Position numbers and translations under genes: made by a program. From NCBI GenBank assembly GCA_004557645.1, contig SFGI01000002.1:62001-126000 (forward strand): a stretch of DNA of 64,000 nucleotides, read 5' to 3'. The notes beneath the pieces were generated by a model that had not been told where the DNA came from, made no database searches, and saw nothing but the letters and a program-made list of their open reading frames with translations. Below, piece after piece: positions 42,579 through 51,373 of this stretch. The stretch's first letter is position 1. Each line of letters starts with the position of its first letter. This stretch comes from [Eubacterium] saphenum. GTDB lineage: Bacteria; Bacillota; Clostridia; Lachnospirales; Anaerotignaceae.

Positions 42579-43067
42579 ATGCAGGACATTTATGACTGCA
42601 CTGTGCAATATATCATTGAAAATCAAAATAAGTTTTATCGTCTGGCATACAGCTATGTTCAGGAAGAGCAAGCCGCACTGGATGTGGTGCAAAACGCCAT
42701 CTGCCGTGCCTTGGAAGGCTGCTTCGGACTGAAAAACCCCTTGGCACTGAAAACGTGGTTTTACCGCATCCTTGTCAATGAATCGCTGCAATATCTGCGC
42801 AAACGAAAAAAAGAAACGACGCTGACAGAAGAACACACAGCCACCCTCACCTATTCTGAGCCTGCCTTTGAAGAGGATAAACGGGCCTACGAAGCCGTGA
42901 TACAGCTGCCCGAAGCCATGAAAAACGTCGTACTCCTCCATTATTACGAGGACCTGACCCTAAAACAGATCGCAGAAATCACTGACACCCCCCTCAGCAC
43001 CGTAAAGACCCGACTCTACAGTGCCCTGAAAAAACTCAAACTGACCCTAAAGGAGGAAGCTTTATGA
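42579..43067 (+). CDS. ECF RNA polymerase sigma factor (SigV-like)
   Basis: 162 residues. Region 2 runs from NKFYRLAYSYVQEEQAALDV to TWFYRILVNESLQYLRKRKK; region 4 is LPEAMKNVVLLHYYEDLTLK with IAEITDTPLSTVKTRLYSAL as the helix-turn-helix. It lacks regions 1 and 3, as ECF factors do. The next gene overlaps by 4 nt and encodes an RsiV-like anti-sigma protein, so this is most likely a SigV-type cell-envelope stress sigma (lysozyme response in B. subtilis). AGGAGG precedes the ATG. Confidence 0.92.
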   Translation: MQDIYDCTVQYIIENQNKFYRLAYSYVQEEQAALDVVQNAICRALEGCFGLKNPLALKTWFYRILVNESLQYLRKRKKETTLTEEHTATLTYSEPAFEEDKRAYEAVIQLPEAMKNVVLLHYYEDLTLKQIAEITDTPLSTVKTRLYSALKKLKLTLKEEAL

Positions 43068-43984
43068 ACCCTGAAAACGGCAAAAAGACTTACGAGTCCA
43101 TTGAGATCCCCGAAAAACTGAATGAAATGGTGACCCAGACGATCGCTTCTAAAAATAAGGAGGAACTTCGCATGAAATATGAAGAACAGAAAAAAACAAT
43201 GAAACCCGCATCCCGTCGCCCCCTTTGGAGAGGCTGTGTGGCTGCAGCTGCCGCAATTTTGGTGGCAGGCACAGTTGGCCTGAACGCCAGCCCTGTCTTT
43301 GCGGAAGAAATGAGCAAAGTGCCCGTCATCGGACAGCTGGCACAGGTATTGACCTTCCGTTCCTTCCAGGGAACTGAGGGCGATGTTGAGCTGAATGTAA
43401 ATGTACCTGTGGTACAAAGCGCAGACGGCAAGGAACTGCCCGCAAAGGTAAACGCGCAGATCCAGCAGATCACTGCCAATTATGAAGCCCAGGCCAAGGC
43501 AGAGATGGCAGAATACAAAGAAGCCTTTTTCGCAACAGGCGGCACAGAAGAGGAATGGGCAGGACGCACCATGGATCTGTTCATCGATTATGACGTAAAA
43601 TATTTTACAGACGACATCCTCTCTCTGGAAGTGACCACAGCCAAAAGCTGGGTTTCCGCCGATGAAGAACGCACCTACTACAACATCGATCTGAAAAACG
43701 ACAAAGCACTGACACTGGAAGATCTGCTGGGCAAAGATTATGTTTCCATCTGCAACAAGAGCATTGTGGAACAAATCAACGAACGGATCGCCGCAGATGA
43801 AAGCGTTTCCTTCTTTGGTTACGGCAAAAACACAGATGAGATCGGTTCCATGGGCGGCTTTGAAACTGTGGATGCAAGCACATCCTTCTATCTGAACGCG
43901 GATGGCGAAGTAGTGATCTCCTTCCCCGAATATTCTATCGCTCCCGGCTACATGGGCATTCAGGAATTTGTAATTACTCCCTAA
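43064..43984 (+). CDS. RsiV-like anti-sigma factor (DUF3298/DUF4179 type)
   Basis: 306 residues. A cytoplasmic part of about 55 residues (sigma-binding), one membrane segment (about 57-75, CVAAAAAILVAGTVGLNA), and an outside domain with DUF4163/DUF3298 features such as EVTTAKSWVSADEERTYYNI, KNDKALTLEDLLGKDYVS and FYLNADGEVVISFPEYSIAP. In B. subtilis RsiV binds lysozyme directly and is then cleaved to free SigV; the same logic is expected here. Overlaps the sigma gene (ATGA, 43064-43067). The signal is inferred from the family. Confidence 0.88.
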   Translation: MNPENGKKTYESIEIPEKLNEMVTQTIASKNKEELRMKYEEQKKTMKPASRRPLWRGCVAAAAAILVAGTVGLNASPVFAEEMSKVPVIGQLAQVLTFRSFQGTEGDVELNVNVPVVQSADGKELPAKVNAQIQQITANYEAQAKAEMAEYKEAFFATGGTEEEWAGRTMDLFIDYDVKYFTDDILSLEVTTAKSWVSADEERTYYNIDLKNDKALTLEDLLGKDYVSICNKSIVEQINERIAADESVSFFGYGKNTDEIGSMGGFETVDASTSFYLNADGEVVISFPEYSIAPGYMGIQEFVITP

Positions 43985-44070
43985 GGGCTCTGCCCTTAGA
44001 ATCCCGCAAGGGAAATAATTTCCCTTGACCCTTATACACGCAAAAACTCCGTTTTTGCAAAAGGATAATA

Positions 44071-44114
44071 AGAAAAGGTATCTCTATCATAATGACAGGG
44101 ATACCTTTTTTCTT
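44071..44114. terminator. Bidirectional terminator between rsiV-like gene and FAD protein gene
   Basis: AAAAGGTATCTCT pairs with the AGGGATACCTTTTTT side across a short loop, with A and T runs on both sides. Upstream, 43985-44060 contains smaller hairpins but no gene. Confidence 0.7.
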
Positions 44115-44121
44115 GATTGCG

Positions 44122-45507
44122 TTATTTTTTATTCAAAATTTGATCGGCTACATACATACCATTGGCCGCTGCCTGAGACAGAGAACGGGTAAAGCCTGCC
44201 CCATCGCCGATGGCATAAATGCCGGGGCAGCCATCGATCTCAAATTCCGTACATTTGGGCCGGGCGGAATAATATTTACATTCGATGCCATAGAGCAGGG
44301 TATCATGGTTCGCTGTACCGGGGGCGATCTTATCCAATGCGTGCAATGTCTCAATGATATTATCCAGCTGGCGCTTGGGCATGCAAAGGCTCAGATCCCC
44401 TGCCACTGCCTTCAAAGTCGGCCGTGTGGTGGATTTTGCCATACGGCTTTCATCGGAACGTCTGCCCTGTTCCAAATCCCCCAGCCTCTGCACCATAACG
44501 CTGCCGCCGCTGATGAGATTTGCCAGGCTTGCCACATATCTTGCATATTCGATGGGCTGACGGAAGGGTTCTGTGAAGCGGATGGTAGAGAGCAGTGCGA
44601 AGTTGGAATTTTCCGTTTTTCTTGCCTGTTCCCGATAGGAATGACCATTCACCGTCAGCACGCCGCCGGTGTTTTCCGTTACCACCTGCCCGCCTTCATT
44701 GAAGCAGAACATGCGGGTGATATCGCCATACTGTTTAGAACGATACCATATCTTGGGCTCATAAATTTTCTGGCTGAAATGATCCCAGATCATACGGGGC
44801 AGTTCCACCCGGACGCCGATATCCACCTGATTATTTTTCAAGGGAATCCCATTTTTTTCACACCATGCGGAGAAGAAACGGCTGCCTGCCCGCCCCACGG
44901 CGAAAACGATCTGCTCCGCAGTGATGATCTGTTCTTCCCCATGGCAAGAAAGAAGGATCTCCCGTGTATCCTTATTGATATCCAATGCCGCTGTATCCGT
45001 GGCAATGTCGATTTTCGTTTCCAGATATTCGATCAGCTTCCGCATGGTATCAAAATTGCTGTCTGTCCCCAGATGCTTCAGCTGTGCCTGGCTCATGTGC
45101 AGATCATGCTGCAGGCAAAGGCGCTTCAGCTCATCGCTGGGCATGAAACGTTCCCTGGTGGCGCCGAATTTCACCAGAACGCTGTCTGCTTCTTCAATAT
45201 AATGGATGACCGTCTGGGGTTCCAAAAATTCCGTCAGCCAGCCGCCGTATTCCGTAGAAATAACATATTTCCCATCGGAGAAGGCACCAGCCCCTGCCAT
45301 GCCTTCCATGATGGCACAGGATGCACATTTTACGCATTTATCTACCTTGCCCAACACGATGGGGCAGCTCCGCTGTTTGATGGCGTGACCTTTTTCCACG
45401 ATCACCACCTGCAGCTCCGGTTTATTTTCAATCAAACGATAGGCAGTCATAATACCGCCGATCCCGCCGCCAATGATGGCTACGTCATAGTGTTTTTTCA
45501 GTTTCAT
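44122..45507 (-). CDS. FAD-dependent oxidoreductase (COG2509-type)
   Basis: 461 residues. N-terminal Rossmann motif YDVAIIGGGIGGIMTAYRL binds FAD; a C-terminal GIYAIGDGAGFTRSLSQAAA motif completes the site. Between them, SCPIVLGKVDKCVKCASCAI contains several cysteines typical of this family, which could hold a metal or act in thiol chemistry. The reaction is unknown; relatives are annotated as uncharacterised FAD-dependent dehydrogenases. Stand-alone gene; the 45508-45832 region upstream is AT-rich. Confidence 0.88.
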   Translation of the reverse strand: MKLKKHYDVAIIGGGIGGIMTAYRLIENKPELQVVIVEKGHAIKQRSCPIVLGKVDKCVKCASCAIMEGMAGAGAFSDGKYVISTEYGGWLTEFLEPQTVIHYIEEADSVLVKFGATRERFMPSDELKRLCLQHDLHMSQAQLKHLGTDSNFDTMRKLIEYLETKIDIATDTAALDINKDTREILLSCHGEEQIITAEQIVFAVGRAGSRFFSAWCEKNGIPLKNNQVDIGVRVELPRMIWDHFSQKIYEPKIWYRSKQYGDITRMFCFNEGGQVVTENTGGVLTVNGHSYREQARKTENSNFALLSTIRFTEPFRQPIEYARYVASLANLISGGSVMVQRLGDLEQGRRSDESRMAKSTTRPTLKAVAGDLSLCMPKRQLDNIIETLHALDKIAPGTANHDTLLYGIECKYYSARPKCTEFEIDGCPGIYAIGDGAGFTRSLSQAAANGMYVADQILNKK

Positions 45508-45757
45508 TTTTCCTACGCCTCCTGCCGGCTGTCGCCAGCTTCATATTTATAAAGCAAAAATGTATAAAAATACCACTTTACACAAAAAGAAAGCGAAGCC
45601 ATTCTTTTTTGTAAGGAATGTTTTGCTTCACTTACGATTTATTTTAACCCAGAATCCCTTTTTTGTCAACCACATTCCGCAGGGGATACTCTTTTCTTCA
45701 TTTTTTGCAGAAAATCTTCCTATTTTTCTATATTCTGCATAATCATTCAAATATAGG

Positions 45758-45786
45758 TTGTCTTCGCCTTCTATCTATAGTATAAT
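45758..45786 (+). promoter_or_regulatory. Promoter of the stalk-domain protein gene
   Basis: TTGTCT (45758-45763), 17-bp spacer and TATAAT (45781-45786), about 45 nt before the start codon. The rest of 45508-45757 is AT-rich, with an imperfect GAAGC/GCTTC hairpin near 45590-45632 and no gene. Confidence 0.65.
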
Positions 45787-45832
45787 ATAAAAAATATAAT
45801 TATGTGTCTATTCATAAAAAGGGGGAATTCTT

Positions 45833-46783
45833 ATGAAAAAGAAGATCGCACTGATTTTAGCGGGCGTGCTGATGATGAGTGCAACACCTGTGCTGGCAGC
45901 GGAAACGGTATCCGCAAAGCCTACAGCGTCCAAGGTATTGGTGGACGGCAAATCCAAGGCTTTTGAAGCCTACAACATCAACGGCAACAACTATTTCAAA
46001 TTAAGAGATATCGCCTATGTACTGAAAGATACGGATGCAGCCTTTTCCGTAGGCTGGAGCCAGGCGGCTAACGCCATTGCTCTGGATACTTCCGGCACCT
46101 ACGCACCTACAGGCAGCGAAATGAAAATCAGTGGCAATACCGCTGACAAAAGCGCGGTTGCCAGCAATTCCGCCATCCTCATCGATGGTCAGAAGGCTCC
46201 CCTGAAAGCCTATAACATTGATGGCAACAATTTCTTTAAACTGCGGGATCTGGGCACTGCTCTGGGCTTCCAGATCGGCTGGGATAATGCATCTCAGACT
46301 ATTTCTATCACAACAGAGCCTTCTACAGTGGTAAAACCTACAGAAAAAGAAGAAAAAACAACGCTGACATGGGAAGAAGCCGAAAAAATGGGTCTTTCTA
46401 TGGAAATTGTCGGCATCTGGGCAAGCCATGGGCTTTACTCTGAAATGATCTGCTTTGCTGATGATTCTCCCTTCAAAGCCATCTCTGTAAATTCTGCCAC
46501 AGTAAACAGCAAGAAAGCTACTGCCCATGTATATACCGCAGCTTATCTGAAAACAACAGAAATGTGGAGCGATTATTATAATGATGCAGATTTCTTCCTG
46601 CAATATACGTTCCCCGATAACGCAATGTATTCTCTGAATGCTGAGCCCTATTCTCCTGATTACGGCAAACGCAATGATGTTTCCGTTACATACAGCCTTC
46701 AGACAAAAGATGGCAAAGTATATACCTTACCCGTTACATATAATATGCTCAGCGACGGCAACGGCGGCCTTTGGATCGAATAA
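45833..46783 (+). CDS. Secreted stalk-domain (copper amine oxidase N-terminal-like) protein
   Basis: 316 residues. A signal peptide ending near VLAAE is followed by two related modules: KVLVDGKSKAFEAYNINGNN with YFKLRDIAYVL, and AILIDGQKAPLKAYNIDGNN with FFKLRDLGTALGFQIGWD. These are the DUF-like stalk domains seen in many Clostridia surface proteins. The C-terminal 140 residues form a separate domain rich in aromatic residues (EMWSDYYNDADFFLQYTFP) that I do not recognise. Probably an extracellular or wall-associated protein; no enzyme motif visible. GGGGG site before the ATG. Confidence 0.85.
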   Translation: MKKKIALILAGVLMMSATPVLAAETVSAKPTASKVLVDGKSKAFEAYNINGNNYFKLRDIAYVLKDTDAAFSVGWSQAANAIALDTSGTYAPTGSEMKISGNTADKSAVASNSAILIDGQKAPLKAYNIDGNNFFKLRDLGTALGFQIGWDNASQTISITTEPSTVVKPTEKEEKTTLTWEEAEKMGLSMEIVGIWASHGLYSEMICFADDSPFKAISVNSATVNSKKATAHVYTAAYLKTTEMWSDYYNDADFFLQYTFPDNAMYSLNAEPYSPDYGKRNDVSVTYSLQTKDGKVYTLPVTYNMLSDGNGGLWIE

Positions 46784-46796
46784 AGCAAAACAAAAA

Positions 46797-46835
46797 CCCG
46801 ATGGGATTTTTCCCATCGGGCCTTTTTTATTTTAT
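46797..46835. terminator. Terminator shared by the stalk protein gene and alaS
   Basis: CCCGATGGGA-TTTT-TCCCATCGGG stem followed by TTTTTTATTTT; AAAAA on the left serves the minus strand. Confidence 0.85.
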
Positions 46836-46839
46836 CTGA

Positions 46840-49482
46840 TTATTTGATCTGCTCAGCAACGATTTCTTTTGCTTTTTCCAGTGCTTCGCCGATCTTGGAA
46901 GCATCCTTGCCGCCGGCCTGTGCCATATTGGGACGACCGCCGCCGCCACCGCCGCAAACTGCCGCAGCCGCTTTGATGATGTTGCCTGCGTGGGCGCCTT
47001 TCTTCACCACATCATCGGTCGCCATTGCCATCAGGCTTACTTTGCCACCTGCAGCGCCAGCCAAAACGATGATGCCGCTGCCCAGCTTATTTTTCAGCTG
47101 GTCGCCCAGAGTACGCATTGCGTTGGCATCCATATCTTTCACTTCAGCAGCCAGAACCGCTACGCCGTTGATATCCACCTTCTGGTTCAGGATCTCATCG
47201 GCTGCGCCGCCTGCCATTTTTGCTTTCAGTTTTTCCAGTTCTTTTGCCAGTTCTTTCTGTTCTGCCAGCAGCTGTTCTACCCTTGCCACCAGCTTATCGG
47301 GTGTTGTTTTCACCATCTGGCTCAGGGTACGCACTTCGTCTTCCTGTGCCTGATAATGCTGCAGTGCACCTTCCCCTGTCAGGGCTTCGATACGTCTCAC
47401 GCCGGCTGCAACGCCGTTTTCGGAAATGATCTTGAAGGAGCCCACCTGTGCTGTATTTTTCAGATGTGCGCCGCCGCAAAGCTCGATGCTGTAGCCGCCC
47501 ATATCAACGACACGAACCACATCGCCATATTTTTCACCAAACAGTGCCATTGCGCCTTTTTCTCTGGCTGCATCGATGCTCATTTCATCTGTATCGATGG
47601 CATAGCTTGCGAATACAGCTTCGTTGACCAGTCTTTCCACTTCTTTGATCTCATCAGGAGTCATTGCTGTGAAGTGGGTGAAGTCGAAACGCAGTCTGTC
47701 TGCGCTGACATAGGAACCAGCCTGTTCTACGTGAGTACCCAGAACGGTTCTCAGGGCTTTATGCAGCAGGTGTGTTGCAGAGTGGTTTCTGGAGGAAGCC
47801 ATTCTGTGGTGCAGATCGATGGAAGCACATACAGTTTCATCCAGAGAGATGGAGCCTTCTGCCACTTTACCCATATGAGCGATCTTGCCGCCAACGACCT
47901 TCACACAGTCTGTTACTTCTACCAGACCGTTTGCCGTTTTGATCGTACCATGGTCGCCCACCTGACCGCCGCTTTCAGCGTAGAAAGGTGTTCTGTCCAG
48001 GAATACGGCAACGCTGTCACCAGCCTGTGCGATACCGGAAATCTCATCATTTGCCACCAAAGCAACCACTTTTGCATCCGCCACTTCGTTTACATCATAA
48101 CCAGCAAAAGCTGTCACCATTTCTGCGGACAATTCATTGTATACGGTTTCTGCAGCACCCATATAGTTGGATTTTGCTCTGGCGGAACGAGCACGTTCCT
48201 TCTGAGCCTGCATTTCAGCCGCAAAAGCATCTTCGTCTACGCTCATGCCTGCTTCTTCCAGGATTTCCTTTGTCAGGTCGATGGGGAAGCCGTATGTGTC
48301 ATAGAGACGGAAGGATTTTTCACCGCTCATCACTGTCTGACCTGCAGCTTTCATTTCTTCCATATCTTCTTTCAGGATCTCCATACCTTTATCGATGGTC
48401 TTATAGAAGCTGTTTTCTTCTGTGGACAGGATTTTAAAGATATATTCCTGTTTGTCTACCAGTTCAGGGTATGCATCACCGCTGCATGCGATCACGGCTT
48501 TGGACAGTTCTGCCAAAAATTCACCCTGAATGCCCAGCAGTTTGCCATGGCGGGCAGCTCTTCTCAGCAGTCTTCTCAGAACGTAGCCGCGGCCTTCGTT
48601 GGAAGGCAGCACGCCGTCTGCTGTCATCATCGTTACGGAACGAACATGGTCTGTGATGACACGAACGGAAACGTCGATCTTATGTTCTTTGCCATATTCC
48701 ACCCCTGCTTTTGCACAAACGGTATCACGGATGGATTTTACTGTATCTACGTCGAAAATAGAATCCACGCCCTGCATAATAGTCGCCATACGTTCCAGAC
48801 CCATACCGGTATCTACGTTTTTGGATGCCAGTTCTGTATATGTGCCGTCTTCTTCTGCATTGAACTGTGTCAATACCAGATTCCAGAATTCCATATATCT
48901 GTCACAATCGCAGCCAACGCCGCAGGTAGGGCTGTTGCAGCCATATTCGGGGCCACGGTCATAGTAGATTTCTGTACAGGGACCGCAGGGGCCTGTGCCA
49001 TGTTCCCAGAAGTTGTCTTCCTTGCCCAGTTTTACGATTCTGTCCCAGGGCAGGCCAACCTTTTCATGCCAGATTTCACCTGTTTCATCGTCTTCTTCAT
49101 AAATGGTAACATACAGCTTGTCCTCGGGGATTTCCAGCCATTCTGTTACAAATTCCCAAGCCCAGGGGATGATCTCATTTTTGAAATAATCACCAAAGGA
49201 GAAGTCGCCCAGCATTTCAAAGAATGTGCCGTGGCGGGCGGTTTTCCCAACGTTGTCGATATCACCAGTACGGATACATTTCTGACAAGTGGTCACACGT
49301 TTTCTGGGGGGAATTTCCTGCCCTGTGAAGTAAGCCTTCATGGGTGCCATACCGGAGTTGATCAACAGCAGGCTGTTGTCGTTATGAGGCACCAGAGAGA
49401 AGGATTTCAGGCGCAGGTGATCTTTTGTTTCAAAGAATTTCAGGAATTGTTCTCTGATTTCATTTACACCGAGATTTTTCAT
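46840..49482 (-). CDS. alaS: Alanyl-tRNA synthetase
   Basis: 880 residues from the ATG at 49482 with AAGGAGGAAC upstream. Class II synthetase: the catalytic core has INSGMAPMKAYFTGQEIPP and RHGTFFEMLGDFSFGDYFK; the editing domain has NHSATHLLHKALRTVLGTHV and, later, CGGAHLKNTAQVG, giving the HxxxH and CxxxH zinc residues. The C-Ala domain ends with GGGGGGRPNMAQAGGKDAS. An insert GCNSPTCGVGCDCDRYMEF is a cysteine cluster in the anticodon-like region seen in many Clostridia AlaRS. Controlled by a T-box (49540-49790). Confidence 0.98.
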   Translation of the reverse strand: MKNLGVNEIREQFLKFFETKDHLRLKSFSLVPHNDNSLLLINSGMAPMKAYFTGQEIPPRKRVTTCQKCIRTGDIDNVGKTARHGTFFEMLGDFSFGDYFKNEIIPWAWEFVTEWLEIPEDKLYVTIYEEDDETGEIWHEKVGLPWDRIVKLGKEDNFWEHGTGPCGPCTEIYYDRGPEYGCNSPTCGVGCDCDRYMEFWNLVLTQFNAEEDGTYTELASKNVDTGMGLERMATIMQGVDSIFDVDTVKSIRDTVCAKAGVEYGKEHKIDVSVRVITDHVRSVTMMTADGVLPSNEGRGYVLRRLLRRAARHGKLLGIQGEFLAELSKAVIACSGDAYPELVDKQEYIFKILSTEENSFYKTIDKGMEILKEDMEEMKAAGQTVMSGEKSFRLYDTYGFPIDLTKEILEEAGMSVDEDAFAAEMQAQKERARSARAKSNYMGAAETVYNELSAEMVTAFAGYDVNEVADAKVVALVANDEISGIAQAGDSVAVFLDRTPFYAESGGQVGDHGTIKTANGLVEVTDCVKVVGGKIAHMGKVAEGSISLDETVCASIDLHHRMASSRNHSATHLLHKALRTVLGTHVEQAGSYVSADRLRFDFTHFTAMTPDEIKEVERLVNEAVFASYAIDTDEMSIDAAREKGAMALFGEKYGDVVRVVDMGGYSIELCGGAHLKNTAQVGSFKIISENGVAAGVRRIEALTGEGALQHYQAQEDEVRTLSQMVKTTPDKLVARVEQLLAEQKELAKELEKLKAKMAGGAADEILNQKVDINGVAVLAAEVKDMDANAMRTLGDQLKNKLGSGIIVLAGAAGGKVSLMAMATDDVVKKGAHAGNIIKAAAAVCGGGGGGRPNMAQAGGKDASKIGEALEKAKEIVAEQIK

Positions 49483-49539
49483 ACTATGTTCCTCCTTAAA
49501 AGAATTTGTTTCAAAGCCAGCAGGTAAATACCAAATAAA

Positions 49540-49790
49540 AAAGTCCCTAATCATTCTGATTAGGGACGCATGATATCGTGGTACCACCCTAGTTACGGCC
49601 GCCATTAGCCGTCACTCGAAGCCGTTAACGCCGGCATACGCCGTGGTATACTCTCAGTTCCACCACGAAGCTGTGTCCAAAAGGACCGAAAAGACTGCTT
49701 CCACCCTGCGCTGCTGAGGCATTTCCACCTTTCTGCCTCTCTCTGAAAGTCCTGACCGGGATGTACTCCTTCTTTTCATGGCTTTTTTCT
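49540..49790 (-). promoter_or_regulatory. T-box riboswitch of alaS
   Basis: On the minus strand the leader contains the T-box core AGGGTGGTACCACG (49590-49577), followed by the terminator hairpin GTCCCTAATC/GATTAGGGAC (49567-49543) and TTTTTTATTTGG. The T-box bases can pair with the terminator's 5' arm region, the usual antiterminator arrangement; uncharged tRNA-Ala would allow read-through. Upstream is a long stem I region with GGAACTGAGAG. I did not assign the specifier codon. Confidence 0.92.
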
Positions 49791-49913
49791 AATAATGATT
49801 TGATTATAGCACTTGGAAAGCGTTTGTCAAGGCAGATGATACAAATTTCCCTTAGCAAATTTGTAAAAAATGCTTTTTACAGAAGTGAACACGACTGCTT
49901 TACTGCCCTTCTT

Positions 49914-51338
49914 TCACTGCTTCTTCATTTCCCTCAGTGTATCCCCCATCCGCTTCAGCCCCACTTCTATCTTATCATCGCTGAGGTTAGCGAAGCTCAG
50001 GCGGACATGTCTGTCCTCTTCTCCGCTGATATCATATTGACTGCCGGGGGTCAGGATCACGTTTTTTTCCAGCATGCGGCTGCAGAAGGCTTCCGCCCCC
50101 ACCCCCTTGGGCAGTTCCACCCAAAGGCTGACACCCCCATTGGGATGCCCGTATTTCGCCACGCCTGAAAGATACTTTCTTGCCGCCGAAAGGGTTTTGC
50201 GATACTTTTCACTGCCATAGCGGCGGGTCTCGGCGGCGTGCTTTTCCCAGCCATTTTCCCGAAGATAATATTCCAACGCCCGCTGGATAAAGCCGGAGGT
50301 GGAAATATCTGTGGTATATTTTGCTTCCATCACCGCCTGATGGATCTTTTTCGGCAGGACGATGAGCCCCATACGAAGACCCGGCATCAAAATCTTGGAA
50401 AAGCTTTTGATATAAATGACACGATTCTTATAATCCAGGGCCTTCAAGGGAACCAAAGGCTCCTTGCCATAATGGAAATCATAAAAATCATCTTCTTCGA
50501 TGATATATGTATCATATTTTTCCGCCAGCTCCAACAGGCGGCGTTTTTTCTCCATGGAATAGGAAATACCCGTAGGGGTCTGGTAATAGGCCATCATATA
50601 GATGAATTTGGGCTGATACAGCTTCAGGAAATCCTCCAGAATCACCATATCCATGCCGTCGTTTTCCAGGGGAATTTCCACCAGCTTGCCGCCCCGGGAA
50701 AGAAAAGCCCCTGCCGCACCATAGAAGGTGGGCTTTTCCACAAAAACCACATCCCCATAGCGGAGCATGGCCTTGGAAATAATATCGATGCCCTGCTGGG
50801 CACCGGAAATGACCTGCACATTTTCCACGGAAGTCTTGATGCCGTAGCTTTTCAGATAGCGGCAAAGCTGTTCCCGCAGGGGCTCATAGCCCATACTATC
50901 CATATAGCGGAAGGCACCGCCCTTTTCCCGTTCCAGCACTTCGTCAAAGGCCTTTTTGAAGGCATCCACAGGAAACATTTCATTGGGCAGGGATGTGCTG
51001 GTAAAGTTAATGGCATTTTCCATGGATAACCCGCTGTCGAAGGAGCGCAGATTGCGGTTGGTCACAGGTTCGGGGATATGCTCCACAGGCAGGGGAGAAA
51101 CGAAGGTGCCGCTGCCCACCCTGGAATAGACCATCTGCTTATTTTCCAAGTATTTATAGGCATTCACGATGGTCACAGAATTGACCCCAAAATGCTCCGC
51201 CATTTTGCGGATAGGGGGCAATTTGCTGTTTGCCGGCAGGATGCCGTCGGTGATCAGGGCTTCAATGCCCTCTGCCAGCTGCTGATATAAGGGAGTGTTC
51301 CCTGTTTTTTCCAACTGGATTTGAAAAATTTCTACCAT
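49914..51338 (-). CDS. MocR/GntR-type regulator with aminotransferase-like domain
   Basis: 474 residues. Residues 1-75 are the GntR winged helix (TPLYQQLAEGIEALITDGIL, VNSVTIVNAYKYLENKQMVY); residues 110-474 fold like class I aminotransferases, with the PLP lysine in IKSFSKILMPGLRMG and the NP-type motif QTPTGISYS. MocR proteins bind PLP or an external aldimine and control genes such as PLP synthesis (PdxR) or amino acid metabolism. It follows rpoN by 35 nt on the same strand, and the target genes are not evident here. Confidence 0.92.
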   Translation of the reverse strand: MVEIFQIQLEKTGNTPLYQQLAEGIEALITDGILPANSKLPPIRKMAEHFGVNSVTIVNAYKYLENKQMVYSRVGSGTFVSPLPVEHIPEPVTNRNLRSFDSGLSMENAINFTSTSLPNEMFPVDAFKKAFDEVLEREKGGAFRYMDSMGYEPLREQLCRYLKSYGIKTSVENVQVISGAQQGIDIISKAMLRYGDVVFVEKPTFYGAAGAFLSRGGKLVEIPLENDGMDMVILEDFLKLYQPKFIYMMAYYQTPTGISYSMEKKRRLLELAEKYDTYIIEEDDFYDFHYGKEPLVPLKALDYKNRVIYIKSFSKILMPGLRMGLIVLPKKIHQAVMEAKYTTDISTSGFIQRALEYYLRENGWEKHAAETRRYGSEKYRKTLSAARKYLSGVAKYGHPNGGVSLWVELPKGVGAEAFCSRMLEKNVILTPGSQYDISGEEDRHVRLSFANLSDDKIEVGLKRMGDTLREMKKQ

Positions 51339-51373
51339 ATTATATATACTCCAAATCGTTAAAAAATTTTCAA

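Noticed and set aside
46990..49527. An 845-residue open frame on the plus strand opposite alaS
   Set aside because: It is the antisense shadow of alaS: Cys/His-rich low-complexity translation, no ribosome binding site, and alaS has every family motif on the other strand.
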